34,667 nt of DNA from Candidatus Saccharimonadota bacterium. Its GTDB lineage: Bacteria > Patescibacteriota > Saccharimonadia > Saccharimonadales > UBA4665. Under the pieces are notes generated by a model. That model was not told where the DNA came from and searched no databases. It saw only the letters and a program-made list of their open reading frames with translations. The stretch spans positions 24,580 through 59,246 of the forward strand of contig DAHUYJ010000004.1 in the NCBI GenBank assembly GCA_027315225.1, written 5' to 3'. The position numbers and the translations under genes are program-made. The stretch's first letter is position 1. Every line of letters begins with the position of its first letter. Shown piece after piece: positions 17,120 through 24,886 of the stretch.

Positions 17120-17631
17120 TGTCCAGGCTCCAGTCCCTTCAGCTTGTCTAAGAGCAGCTGCCGCTTTCCAGCGAAATCCTGACGAAGCGACAAGTCAAAA
17201 TATTTGTTGGTGGTGCGTACTATGCAACCTGCCCCTATAGTTGGCTGCAAACCGGTTGTCAGCAGCAGCAACGGGTGGATCTCCCGCCGCAGCCAAACTA
17301 CCAACTTTTCCATAAATGCCGGCGACGGATCCGTACCAAAGCTCATATGTATTACGGGAGCCTTATCATGGATGGCTCCCAAATACTGCTTGAGCGTCTG
17401 ACGGTCGTCCTTATGCAACAAGTTTAACTCATTATGCTGTATAAGCTGGTCCATGAGCTTGCTGGTCTTGGGCATCTTCACAGAACCACCACCGGACCGC
17501 AGGCCAAGTTGCAACAGTGAATTATCAATGGCCTCCAGCTCGCGCAACAGCCGGCTCACGTCAGCCGGACCGGCCACTGTCGGCGGCAGGCTGAACTCCC
17601 GCTGATGGTTTCTTGAACTGCTAGGCGCCAC
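17116..17631 (-). CDS. atpH: ATP synthase delta subunit (OSCP-like)
   Basis: Peripheral stalk subunit linking b to the top of F1; 171 residues from a GTG start at 17631. The open frame extends further upstream, but those codons lie inside atpF. The GTG has AGGA 8-9 nt upstream and overlaps the atpF stop by 11 bases, so I use it. The C-terminal half holds the family pattern, with a helix [19 protein letters not shown], the strand-loop [21 protein letters not shown] and a final helix. The N-terminal six-helix domain is short and divergent. Order b-delta-alpha supports the call. Confidence 0.85.
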   Translation of the reverse strand: MAPSSSRNHQREFSLPPTVAGPADVSRLLRELEAIDNSLLQLGLRSGGGSVKMPKTSKLMDQLIQHNELNLLHKDDRQTLKQYLGAIHDKAPVIHMSFGTDPSPAFMEKLVVWLRREIHPLLLLTTGLQPTIGAGCIVRTTNKYFDLSLRQDFAGKRQLLLDKLKGLEPGQ

Positions 17632-18247
17632 TGTTGATGTCCTCAATAATGGCTTGCTTGTTGGCCTCCAATTCGCCCAGGATATATTCAAGCTGGTCAC
17701 TGAGGTCAATCTGGTTGCCAACAGCCGCTAACACGTAGTGGTTGACTATATCCGTCATGTTGGCTTCAAAACGCTTAACAGTTTGTTGCTTTTCGGCAAG
17801 AATTTCTTTTTGGATCTGCTGGCTCAGCAGTTGACGCTGCTCGTCGATAGCTGCGTTGGTTTTTTGGATCGACTCAATCGCCAATTGCTTGGCGTCCATA
17901 ATGGATTGTTCGTACTTGTTGAATTCCTCTTTTAGCTTATTGGTAATCTCGGTCTTCATGTAATCGTTGAGCTGGGAGGTGGTCAGCCGCAGGTCCTGCT
18001 GGAGGAACATGGCGTTTTCGCCGATAATCTTTTCAAAGTGCAGGCGGCCGCGGTTACGCAGCTCCTCCCGGAAATCAGCATTAAAGATGTGCTCGACGTC
18101 CTGGTCGGCGGCTTCCCTTATTGAGTCAATGGGATGGCGCTCGTTCTTGGGGGCACCGGCATTGGCGATCCGCACCAGCAGCCAAATGAACGCCAAGCCG
18201 CCGCTACCGAGCGTCGCCATAATCAAGACCAGCCACCAGATTGTCAT
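17621..18247 (-). CDS. atpF: ATP synthase b subunit
   Basis: Peripheral stalk subunit of 208 residues, with an N-terminal membrane helix (TIWWLVLIMATLGSGGLAF) and then a long charged helical region with coiled-coil character (FNKYEQSIMDAKQLAIESIQ, QLLSQQIQKEILAEKQQ). The ATG at 18247 has GGTGGG about 8 nt before it and opens straight onto the membrane helix; an ATG 16 codons upstream at 18295 adds a Gly-rich tail and has no ribosome site. It heads the cluster. No atpB or atpE (subunits a, c) lies upstream: the next gene is a cysteine desulfurase. Confidence 0.85.
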   Translation of the reverse strand: MTIWWLVLIMATLGSGGLAFIWLLVRIANAGAPKNERHPIDSIREAADQDVEHIFNADFREELRNRGRLHFEKIIGENAMFLQQDLRLTTSQLNDYMKTEITNKLKEEFNKYEQSIMDAKQLAIESIQKTNAAIDEQRQLLSQQIQKEILAEKQQTVKRFEANMTDIVNHYVLAAVGNQIDLSDQLEYILGELEANKQAIIEDINSGA

Positions 18248-18348
18248 GTTGTTTGACCCACCATTCGTTATACCCGGATCACCGTAGCCCGCCATTTCCG
18301 CGCAAGCATGGCCTTAACAGGCATGGCAAAGCTAAAGCTTATGCCCGA

Positions 18349-18354
18349 AGTATA
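18349..18354 (-). promoter_or_regulatory. Possible -10 for the ATP synthase cluster
   Basis: TATACT on the minus strand lies in the 119-base gap between the cysteine desulfurase and atpF, about 100 nt before the atpF start. A weak TTTGCC is 16 nt upstream. A second candidate, TATAAC, lies at about 18266-18271. One of these probably drives atpF-H-A-G-D-C. Confidence 0.35.
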
Positions 18355-18366
18355 CTCCAAAAACGC

Positions 18367-19515
18367 TTACGGCAAAAGTCTGTGCAGCACCTGTACACAA
18401 CGTTCTATCATGGCCGCGTCAGTCCCCCGGCCCAGCGTAAATCGCAAGCTGGCGCGGGCTTCGGCGTCGCTGAGACCGATAGCACGCAGCACGTGCGAAG
18501 GCTCCTCATCGCCGGCGCTGCAGGCAGAACCGGCCGCCGCCAGAATGCCTGCTTCGTCAAGCTGGATTAACAACCGTTCATTGTCCTGTCCCGGTATCGT
18601 GAGATGGACATTGTTCGGCAAGCGGTACTTACGCGAACCGTTGACCGTTATCTGCGGCAACTTTCGCTCCAGCAGTTTAATGAAGTTTTGTTGCAGCACC
18701 TGCAAACGCCTGGCCTCTTGGTGCCTGTCGCTTTGTACAAGATCAAGGGCAGCTGCCAGGCCGACAATGCCAGGAACGTTCTCGGTGCCCGAACGCAGGC
18801 CGCGCTCCTGGCCGCCTCCCGCTACCAGCGGCTTTAATTTAGTGCCGGCTTTAACGTAGAGCGCGCCGGATTGTTTAGGCCCGTAAATCTTGCCGCCGTT
18901 AATAGTCATAAGGTCAACGCCAAGCCGCGCTATGTGCAGGTCCAGGTAGTTAGCCGCCTGGCAGGCGTCCGTGTGCAAGTACAGCGGCAGGTCATTATGC
19001 TCGATATGGCGGCGGGCGCGAATGGACTGCAGTAGTTGGCCAATCTCATGGATCGGCTGGATAGTACCGATCTCATTGTTAGCGTACATGACGCTGACCA
19101 GAACGGTCTTGTCATCGACCTTGTGCTCCAGGTCGTCCAGGTCCAGCCGGCCGTCTGCCTGGACAGCAACTTCCCGGCAGTCGTAATCCCGCGCAGGCAC
19201 TAACACCGACTTGTGCTCGATCGCGCTGACAACCACATTGGCTTTTGGAAACTGCCGCATAGCCCCTTGGATCGCCAGGTTATTTGCTTCGCTGCCGCCA
19301 GCCGTAAAGATAACCTCACTGGGACGCACACCCAGCCAATAGGCGACGCCGGTCCGGGCATTTGCTACGGCTTGACGCACCTCCCAGGCCGCATCATAAG
19401 TTGCCGACGGGTTATAAAAAACGTCCGAAAAGTACGGCTGCATGACACGGAGTACGCCCGGATCAACCGGCGTGGCGGCGGCGTAGTCCAAGTATATGGG
19501 GGCTTGTTTTTTCAT
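18367..19515 (-). CDS. Cysteine desulfurase (NifS/IscS family)
   Basis: PLP enzyme that turns cysteine into alanine and an enzyme-bound persulfide; 382 residues from ATG 19515, where the family N-terminus PIYLDYAAATPVDPGV begins. FTAGGSEANNLAIQG binds PLP phosphate, AIEHKSVL holds the PLP-stacking His and HTDACQAAN is the PLP ring contact. INGGKIYGPKQSGALYV holds the Schiff-base Lys, and AGSACSAGDEEPSHVL holds the catalytic Cys on its flexible loop. No iscU or sufU scaffold follows. The nearby mnmA and the metG-tatD-desulfurase run suggest a role in tRNA thiolation as well as Fe-S assembly. The ATG is 1 nt from the tatD stop. Confidence 0.94.
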   Translation of the reverse strand: MKKQAPIYLDYAAATPVDPGVLRVMQPYFSDVFYNPSATYDAAWEVRQAVANARTGVAYWLGVRPSEVIFTAGGSEANNLAIQGAMRQFPKANVVVSAIEHKSVLVPARDYDCREVAVQADGRLDLDDLEHKVDDKTVLVSVMYANNEIGTIQPIHEIGQLLQSIRARRHIEHNDLPLYLHTDACQAANYLDLHIARLGVDLMTINGGKIYGPKQSGALYVKAGTKLKPLVAGGGQERGLRSGTENVPGIVGLAAALDLVQSDRHQEARRLQVLQQNFIKLLERKLPQITVNGSRKYRLPNNVHLTIPGQDNERLLIQLDEAGILAAAGSACSAGDEEPSHVLRAIGLSDAEARASLRFTLGRGTDAAMIERCVQVLHRLLP

Positions 19516-19516
19516 C

Positions 19517-20329
19517 CTAAATACCGAACAATTTTCGGGCGTTTGCGGTCGTAGCCGCCGCCAGCCCTTCGCGGCTCTCATACCGTAACACAGCTAAAAA
19601 GTCAGCCACCACCGCTACACGGGCAGGCTCGTTCACTTTGCCCCGATGCGGCTGAGGCGCCAAAAAAGGCGCATCGGTTTCCAAGAGCAAACGGTCTGAC
19701 GGAATCGATTTATACATTTCCCGCTGCGCCGCATCCTTGGTGAACGTAGCAATACCGTTCACGCCGATGTACAGGCCTAGCTCCAAGCCCTTAGCCAGGT
19801 TGGCGGCCGAGTCGGTATAACTGTGCAGCACGCCCCGAATACCCGGAAAGTTATTAAAAACCGGCCAAAAGTCACCAAATGCTTCCCGGACATGAAAAAT
19901 TACCGGAAGCTCCGCGGTACGGGCCAGATCCAGCTGAAACTCCAGGGATTTTATCTGGTCGGCCCGGGGTGAATGGTGATAGTGAAAATCCAGGCCGCAC
20001 TCCCCGACTGCCACCACCTTGGGCCGTAACGCCAGTGCCGCGAAGTTCGACAAAGCTTCGCCGCTCAAATGATGTCGGGCCTCATGCGGGTGTATGCCGA
20101 TCGAAGCCCAGCAGCCGTCACGCTTTTGCACGAATTCCACCGCCAACCGGCTGTCATCAGTGTCACAACCGACGCAAATCAGCCGAGTTACGCCCTGCTC
20201 CAGTGCACAGGCTACCGCTTTGTCAGCGGTCAGGTCCGGAGCCTTGGACCAGAGTTCGCGGGTTACGGATTCGCCGGCGTCCTGGCCGATCGACTGGATA
20301 TGACAGTGGGTGTCAACCAGTTCCGTCAT
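19517..20329 (-). CDS. tatD: TatD-family metal-dependent hydrolase/DNase
   Basis: Amidohydrolase-fold protein of 270 residues. Metal ligands are in LVDTHCHI near the N-terminus, VAVGECGLDFHYH (the bridging Glu), PVIFHVREAFGDF, RGVLHSYTDSAANL and LLLETDAPFLAP, all in family order. Members act as 3'-5' exonucleases or D-aminoacyl-type hydrolases; the exact substrate is not settled by sequence. Gene order metG-tatD is very common in bacteria and holds here, with only 3 nt between the metG stop and this ATG. It is followed directly by the cysteine desulfurase. Confidence 0.94.
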   Translation of the reverse strand: MTELVDTHCHIQSIGQDAGESVTRELWSKAPDLTADKAVACALEQGVTRLICVGCDTDDSRLAVEFVQKRDGCWASIGIHPHEARHHLSGEALSNFAALALRPKVVAVGECGLDFHYHHSPRADQIKSLEFQLDLARTAELPVIFHVREAFGDFWPVFNNFPGIRGVLHSYTDSAANLAKGLELGLYIGVNGIATFTKDAAQREMYKSIPSDRLLLETDAPFLAPQPHRGKVNEPARVAVVADFLAVLRYESREGLAAATTANARKLFGI

Positions 20330-20332
20330 AAC

Positions 20333-21808
20333 CTACGAGCTCTCTTCCGAACCTGGTTGGCCGGCGGCCGGTTCGGTTTCGTGTTTCGGGAAAAGGGTGC
20401 CGGCAGCCGGCCGTACTTCATCGCCTTGAAAGATAATTTTGATTTTATCAGCCGTCGCGGGCAAAAAAGGCTCCAGCAAGCCGGCAATAGTGAGCAGGGA
20501 GCTGACCTGGTAGGACAGTACCTCGCGCAAATGTTCCTTGTCCCCGGCTTTGGCAATAGCCCATGGTTTTTCGCCGTCTATGTACTGGTTAAGGCCCCGG
20601 ACCTGGTCCCACACTTCGTCCAATGCCCTGTCAAACCGGCAAGCGGCCAAAGCCTCCTCGTACTGGGCGATATCATGCTCGGCCGCCGGTACAGTACCTA
20701 TTTTGCCATCCTGGTATTTTTGCAGCATCACCACGGTGCGTTGCACAGCATTACCAAGCTCGTTCGCTAACTCATTGTTGTAGACCGCCTCGAACCTTTG
20801 CCAGCTGAAATCGCCGTCTTCGTAGCTCGGCACATGGCGCAAAAAGTAGTAGCGGAAAGCGTCGACGCCGTACCGCGTAACAATATCGGCGGGATGCAGC
20901 ACGTTGCCCAGACTTTTGCTCATCTTTTTGCCTTCGACCGTAATAAAGCTGTGGACGTACAATTGTTTGGGAAGAGGCAGCTCCAGCCCCATCAGGATCG
21001 CCGGCCAGATAGCCGCGTGGAAACGGATGATATCTTTGCCTATAACATGGACTTGTGCCGGCCAGAATTGCTTGAAATCCTCATGCTCCGGATACCCTAA
21101 TACGGTGATGTAATTAAGCAGCGCTTCGAACCAGACATACATGACCTGCTCACTGTCGCCCGGTACCGGGATGCCCCAGGATATTTTGTTGTTCGGCCGG
21201 GAAATGCTGATATCTTCCAGGCCCTCTTTTAGGACATTCAGGATCTCGTTACGCCTGGTCTCCGGCACGACCCGATACTCGTTGCTTTCAATCGCTTTGA
21301 TGATGGCACCGTTGTACTTGCTGAGCTTGAGAAAATAGTTCTCTTCTTTGATCTTCTCGTACGGGCGGTTATGGTTCGGGCAAACGCCGTTATTGGCTTT
21401 CACTTCCGTTTCGGTAAAGAATGCCTCGTCGCCGGTGCAATACCAGCCCTCGTAGCTGCCTTTGTAAATGTCCGCGCTTAATTTCTTCCAGATAAGCTGG
21501 GCCCGCTGCTCGTGTCCAGAATCCGTAGTGCGGATAAAACGGTTACTGCTGACATTCAGCAGGCCAACCAGTTCCCGAAAACGTTGGCTGACCCGGTCGG
21601 CAAACTCTTTGGGCTCGATGTTCTGCTCGGCTGCTTTTTCGGCGATTTTGCCGCCGTGCTCATCGGTTCCAGTGCTGAAGATAACATCGTTGCCCTGCTG
21701 GCGGGCATACCGCGCCAGCACATCGGCATACAGGAGCTCCATAGCGAACCCGATATGCGGCTCGGCGTTAACATACGGAATAGACGTAGAAACGTAGTAT
21801 TTGCTCAT
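20333..21808 (-). CDS. metG: Methionyl-tRNA synthetase
   Basis: Class I synthetase, 491 residues. The HIGH-type motif is PYVNAEPHIGFAMELLYAD, and KMSKS is intact in TVEGKKMSKSLGN. FSTGTDEHGGKI and DIIRFHAAIWPAILMG are also standard. The zinc-knuckle insert is reduced: only WYCTGDEAFF and GVCPNHNRPYEK remain, so it belongs to the short single-knuckle or zinc-poor type. The anticodon-binding helices follow (CRFDRALDEVWDQV, DGEKPWAIAK). There is no C-terminal EMAP/Trbp111-like domain. A TGT-TACAAT box ends 8 nt before the ATG. Confidence 0.97.
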   Translation of the reverse strand: MSKYYVSTSIPYVNAEPHIGFAMELLYADVLARYARQQGNDVIFSTGTDEHGGKIAEKAAEQNIEPKEFADRVSQRFRELVGLLNVSSNRFIRTTDSGHEQRAQLIWKKLSADIYKGSYEGWYCTGDEAFFTETEVKANNGVCPNHNRPYEKIKEENYFLKLSKYNGAIIKAIESNEYRVVPETRRNEILNVLKEGLEDISISRPNNKISWGIPVPGDSEQVMYVWFEALLNYITVLGYPEHEDFKQFWPAQVHVIGKDIIRFHAAIWPAILMGLELPLPKQLYVHSFITVEGKKMSKSLGNVLHPADIVTRYGVDAFRYYFLRHVPSYEDGDFSWQRFEAVYNNELANELGNAVQRTVVMLQKYQDGKIGTVPAAEHDIAQYEEALAACRFDRALDEVWDQVRGLNQYIDGEKPWAIAKAGDKEHLREVLSYQVSSLLTIAGLLEPFLPATADKIKIIFQGDEVRPAAGTLFPKHETEPAAGQPGSEESS

Positions 21809-21816
21809 TAGCGCTT

Positions 21817-21825
21817 ATTGTAACA
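21817..21825 (-). promoter_or_regulatory. Extended -10 promoter for metG
   Basis: TGT-TACAAT on the minus strand, between tRNA-Val and metG, ends 8 nt before the ATG. A 1-2 nt leader is predicted. Confidence 0.5.
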
Positions 21826-21840
21826 GCTATGAAGAAGTTA

Positions 21841-21917
21841 TGGTGGGCGATGAGGGACTTGAACCCCCGGCCTCGTGAATGTGAATCACGCGCTCTAGCC
21901 AGCTGAGCTAATCGCCC
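21841..21917 (-). tRNA. tRNA-Val (anticodon CAC)
   Basis: A full cloverleaf with encoded CCA, 77 nt. The acceptor GGGCGAT pairs with ATCGCCC, followed by A and CCA. The D arm contains AGCTCAGCTGGCTAGAGC. The anticodon arm is CGTGA-TTCACAT-TCACG with anticodon CAC, reading GUG. The T arm has the TTCAAGT loop closed by GGGGG/CCCTC with one G-U pair. An extended -10 (TGG-TATAAT) lies about 35 nt upstream. Confidence 0.97.
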
Positions 21918-21951
21918 TTGGACATTGGTGACGAACCGTCTTAACAGAGAG

Positions 21952-21960
21952 ATTATACCA
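21952..21960 (-). promoter_or_regulatory. Extended -10 promoter for tRNA-Val
   Basis: TGG-TATAAT, a full consensus extended -10 on the minus strand, sits right after the stop of the trehalase-like gene. Transcription would start near 21945, leaving a leader of about 28 nt for RNase P removal. Confidence 0.55.
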
Positions 21961-21961
21961 C

Positions 21962-23245
21962 TTAAGCCGACCTGTCGATGTAGTCCTGGCAAAAACGTTC
22001 GAATACGGCATTAGTCCAGCCGAAACCGGTTTGTGACGGATAAAGGCCTTTGACCGGGGGCTTCTCGGGTGAGACAACGTTGTACTTCTCCAAAAATACA
22101 TGGTATTCGTTGAACCACTGCAGATTGGTTTTGAGCCATTTGATAGCAATGCGGCGGGCGTCCCGGTGGTATCCGTAGCGCTCCAGCGCCCTGACTATAA
22201 TAACGTGCAGCGGCGCCCAGCCGTTTGGATAGGCCCATTGGGTCGGCAGACTGCCAAGTACGAATTGGCCGAGGGGCAAAGCGTCAGTGGTGCTTAACCC
22301 TCCCTTGTGTTCGAACCGCCGGAGTGCCCTAACCAGCGCTGCGGCTTGTTTTTCGTCGGCCATGCCGGCCCACATAGGGTAGTAGGCTGCCAGGCTGCTG
22401 GTGTTACCCCGTTTCTGTTTTACATAGTTATAGTCATAATAAAGTCCGCGGATGTGGTCCCACATGAGCTCATCCATGGTGGCCTTGCGAGCCGCTGCGG
22501 CGGCGTCCCACTGGGCAGCTTCCCGTTTGTTATCGAAGATGCGGGCAACCCGCGCGAAGTCCTCTTCGTACTTATATAGCAGCGCGTTCAGGTCAACCGG
22601 CAAAAAGTTCAGAGCCCGCCGCTCAAAGCGCGGTGTCATATCCCAGCCGCTCTCAGCCTCAGCCAGGTCATGAAGATAATTAATATCATAGTGCCGGCTC
22701 AGACCCCGATAGACCTGCCGCTCATTCGGCTTGCTGACACCCATCCAGACTGTTTGGTACTCTTCCTGAGCTACCTCTATCGAGGCCTTTAACCAATCCT
22801 TGTCCAGGTCGTACTTCTGGTAAAGGTCAAAGATGAAGCTGGTCAAAAACGGCGGCTGCGAACGTCCGGTCAAGTATGTACGCGAAGCGTTCGGGATGAC
22901 CTTAAAGCGTTTGAACAAAAACAGCAGGTTGTCAAGAATCCCGCATACCAGCTCCTTGTGCTCGGCGTCCAACAAGCCCTGGACCATGAAGTAACTGTCC
23001 CAGTAGTACATCTCGTTGTAGTCGAAGCCGGTTTTGGTACGGTAGGAAGGCACCAGATACGGATGCGGCAATCCCAACAGGCTTTCGTCGTCTTTGGGGT
23101 GAAAGCGCTCCACTCTGGACCAATACTTAGCAATGTACTGCCGGGCCTCGGCCACATCCTCAGCCGTCAGGCCTTTATCCGGCCGGAATGACAACTGAAG
23201 TGTATGCGTAACTAGTTCTTTTGCTTTGTCTAAGGGCGATAGCAT
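21962..23245 (-). CDS. GH37 trehalase-like glycoside hydrolase
   Basis: A 427-residue (alpha/alpha)6-barrel enzyme. Both trehalase signatures are recognisable: the first as TGFDYNEMYYWDSYFMVQGL, the second as QWAYPNGWAPLHVI. The catalytic acid Asp is expected in AEAESGWDMTPRF and is present. The C-terminal block reads FLEKYN, then GLYPSQTGFGWTNAVF. E. coli TreA has EKYD and GEYPLQDGFGWTNGV there, so the Glu before Y-P is Leu here while the EKY Glu is kept. No signal peptide is seen, so it is cytoplasmic. Trehalose is the likeliest substrate, but another alpha-glucoside is possible given the shorter length and that substitution. A TTGACC-18-TAGTCT promoter ends 6 nt before the ATG. Confidence 0.82.
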   Translation of the reverse strand: MLSPLDKAKELVTHTLQLSFRPDKGLTAEDVAEARQYIAKYWSRVERFHPKDDESLLGLPHPYLVPSYRTKTGFDYNEMYYWDSYFMVQGLLDAEHKELVCGILDNLLFLFKRFKVIPNASRTYLTGRSQPPFLTSFIFDLYQKYDLDKDWLKASIEVAQEEYQTVWMGVSKPNERQVYRGLSRHYDINYLHDLAEAESGWDMTPRFERRALNFLPVDLNALLYKYEEDFARVARIFDNKREAAQWDAAAAARKATMDELMWDHIRGLYYDYNYVKQKRGNTSSLAAYYPMWAGMADEKQAAALVRALRRFEHKGGLSTTDALPLGQFVLGSLPTQWAYPNGWAPLHVIIVRALERYGYHRDARRIAIKWLKTNLQWFNEYHVFLEKYNVVSPEKPPVKGLYPSQTGFGWTNAVFERFCQDYIDRSA

Positions 23246-23251
23246 ACACCC

Positions 23252-23281
23252 AGACTACGGCGGCAACCACAGTCAGGTCAA
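23252..23281 (-). promoter_or_regulatory. Promoter for the trehalase-like gene
   Basis: TTGACC (23281-23276), an 18-nt spacer and TAGTCT (23257-23252) on the minus strand, with the ATG 6 nt after the -10. The -10 is weak, but the layout matches the leaderless pattern seen elsewhere in the window. Confidence 0.4.
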
Positions 23282-23320
23282 GCTATGCCGTAATCTTTTT
23301 GACAAAAATGGAACGCGTGC

Positions 23321-23587
23321 TTAGTATCGGGAACGCTCTTCGCGGGGACGGGCCTCGCTGACGACGATGGGGCGGCCATCGAGCTCTTTGCCATTGAGCT
23401 GGTCGATAGCGGCTTTCGCCTCTTCGTCGCTCGACATTTCAACAAAGCCGAAGCCTTTGCTGCGGTTGGTTTCACGATCCGTGATGACATTAGCCGACAC
23501 TACGTTTCCAGCTGAAGAAAAGAACTCCTTCAAACTGTCGTCAGTGGTTGCCCATGCCAGGGAACCGATAAATAACCTGGTTGCCAT
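23321..23587 (-). CDS. RRM-type RNA-binding protein
   Basis: A single RNA recognition motif of 88 residues or so. RNP2 is RLFIGSLAW near the start, RNP1 is KGFGFVEM in the middle and the last strand is GRPIVVSEARPRE, followed by a short Arg-rich tail. Such small RRM proteins occur in cyanobacteria and many other bacteria, where several are cold-induced; targets are unknown here. I use the ATG at 23587 rather than the one 13 codons upstream because AGGAG lies 10 nt before it and the RRM begins at once. Unlike its neighbours it has a long 5' leader of about 124 nt with two palindromes, so post-transcriptional control is likely. Confidence 0.93.
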   Translation of the reverse strand: MATRLFIGSLAWATTDDSLKEFFSSAGNVVSANVITDRETNRSKGFGFVEMSSDEEAKAAIDQLNGKELDGRPIVVSEARPREERSRY

Positions 23588-23657
23588 ATTGATATGCTCC
23601 TGGGTGTGGTCGAGGTAATCTGGCAAACCAGTTAGCTGCGCCTCTTAACACGTACTT

Positions 23658-23695
23658 TTTTATTAATAAAACTCTAGATCCTAACAAAATGTTAG
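23658..23695 (-). promoter_or_regulatory. Two palindromes in the RRM gene 5' leader
   Basis: CTAACA-aaa-TGTTAG (23681-23695) and the perfect 14-bp palindrome TTTTATTAATAAAA (23658-23671) lie in the predicted leader of the RRM gene. Either could form an AT-rich hairpin in RNA that melts with temperature, or bind a protein as DNA. Neither is followed by a T-run that would make a terminator for an upstream gene. Confidence 0.4.
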
Positions 23696-23717
23696 TAGCA
23701 GCTTCTCTAGCATGGCC

Positions 23718-23746
23718 AGTGTATCAGAGACCGGACAGATACACAA
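23718..23746 (-). promoter_or_regulatory. Promoter for the RRM gene
   Basis: TTGTGT (23746-23741), 17 nt and TACACT (23723-23718) with TGA just before it as an extended -10. Predicted start is near 23711, giving a leader of about 124 nt. Confidence 0.5.
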
Positions 23747-23774
23747 TAGCAAATTATCAGAAGATAATAATAAT

Positions 23775-23803
23775 TTGTCTAAAAGTAAATAAAACAGTAT
23801 AAT
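23775..23803 (+). promoter_or_regulatory. Promoter for the plus-strand hypothetical gene
   Basis: TTGTCT (23775-23780), 17-nt spacer, TATAAT (23798-23803). The start codon at 23828 follows after a GAGG ribosome site. It is divergent from the RRM promoter about 30 bp away, in AT-rich DNA. Confidence 0.6.
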
Positions 23804-23827
23804 TTCCCTGATCTAAGATGAGGCGCG

Positions 23828-24295
23828 ATGAGCGAAACACTCCCACCGGAACAAGCCCCCATACCGGGATCCCCAGAGAGCTTTAGGGGCAACCTGGGCC
23901 ATGGCTCAGTGCCAAGTGGCGGCGAGGTAATTAGCTACGTCGTCCTTGATCACAGCTCTCCTGATTTGGAAGGCAGCGCCGTGCGTAGACTACAGAGTGG
24001 GGTGGTGCTCCTGTCGCATAAATTCCCTGACCACCCCAGTACGAATGAAAAAATTCTCCCTTCTAAATCCGAAGTTGTGGTTTTCTTGGCTGCTGCAGAG
24101 CAACAAGCGAATAACTGGTTTACTGCCCCGCGGCCGTCTGCCTTATGGCACCGGCGCGGCAGACAAGAAGAAGCAGAGCCGATTGAAGCAATGCGCCGCC
24201 AGAAAAAAGTTGAGAATACCCAAAGAAAACTTGCCAGGCTGGGCTTCTCTATAGGTATTACGATAAACCCGCCCGACCAGTCAGAACAACGTTAA
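23828..24295 (+). CDS. Hypothetical protein, 155 residues
   Basis: No family recognised. The N-terminal 35 residues are Pro/Gly/Ser-rich and probably disordered. The middle (GEVISYVVLDHS, RRLQSGVVLLSHKFP, KSEVVVFLAAAEQQANNWF) has a strand-rich compact look, and the C-terminal third is charged and helical (EPIEAMRRQKKVENTQRKLA) before a short IGITINPP end. There is no signal peptide or membrane segment. Support for a real gene is good: a promoter with 17-nt spacing, a GAGG site 5 nt from the ATG, and isolation on the plus strand with no competing gene opposite. It converges on the pilin-like gene. Confidence 0.7.
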   Translation: MSETLPPEQAPIPGSPESFRGNLGHGSVPSGGEVISYVVLDHSSPDLEGSAVRRLQSGVVLLSHKFPDHPSTNEKILPSKSEVVVFLAAAEQQANNWFTAPRPSALWHRRGRQEEAEPIEAMRRQKKVENTQRKLARLGFSIGITINPPDQSEQR

Positions 24296-24369
24296 AGCTC
24301 TTGCGGCGGAGAATGTACTCAAGAACTGGCGCCCAATGTTTGTGGTATTTTGATTCGCTTAGTTTGTAC

Positions 24370-24879
24370 TCATTTAAACCTAGGTTGGCCAGTTGCCTTG
24401 GCTACATCGTTCCAGAACGTATTGGTAGATACATAAGTTTTATCATTAACGATTATAAATCCGTCGCACCCGCAACCGCTAGACGTAACGATAAGCGACG
24501 GGTTGGTAAACTTGAATGAATAACCTGTGCCAGTACAAACATTACAATCTGCGCGGCCTTTTGGAGCAGGTTTAAACGACCTAACATCGTCTAATATAAT
24601 TTTGGCATCCGAACTGCTAACAGTTTTGGTGTAGCTACCACCTACGCCAGGCTGGTTTAAGGCATCTTCTTTAGTGATTACCAGGCTCGTAGAAGCGGAA
24701 CCGGCAACAGCCTTATGCTTGCTCGAAGAACTTGATGTTGCGGGAGGTTTGGCAGTTTCGAGCGTGGTCTTGTTGTTCCGGACATACCAGCCAATGAGGC
24801 CGACTATTCCTACAATTACAACGATTAATAGGGCTTCAATAGCACTGAAGCCTCTCTGGCTTTTGTTTACCTTTTTCAT
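24370..24879 (-). CDS. Type IV pilin-like protein
   Basis: A 169-residue secreted protein with a class III signal. The basic KKVNKSQRG is followed by FSAIEALLIVVIVGIVGLIGWYV in one helix; cleavage would be after Gly, with Glu at mature position 5 as prepilin peptidase substrates require. A Ser/Thr/Lys linker leads to a globular domain with four or so cysteines in two motifs (CNVCTGTGY and SGCGCDGF), which could form disulfides or bind metal. There are no pilus assembly genes in the window. It could be a minor pilin or pseudopilin; type IV pili are known in Saccharibacteria and other CPR. It lies just downstream of ssrA. Confidence 0.8.
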   Translation of the reverse strand: MKKVNKSQRGFSAIEALLIVVIVGIVGLIGWYVRNNKTTLETAKPPATSSSSSKHKAVAGSASTSLVITKEDALNQPGVGGSYTKTVSSSDAKIILDDVRSFKPAPKGRADCNVCTGTGYSFKFTNPSLIVTSSGCGCDGFIIVNDKTYVSTNTFWNDVAKATGQPRFK

Positions 24880-24886
24880 AATAGTT

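Noticed and set aside
23278-23490. Minus-strand ORF overlapping the RRM gene in another frame
   Set aside because: It overlaps the conserved RRM coding sequence and is Ser/Lys/Ala-rich without any recognisable motif.
24301-24519. Plus-strand ORF after the 155-residue hypothetical gene
   Set aside because: It begins in the intergenic gap without a ribosome site and then runs antisense through the pilin-like gene, whose signal motif makes it the real one.
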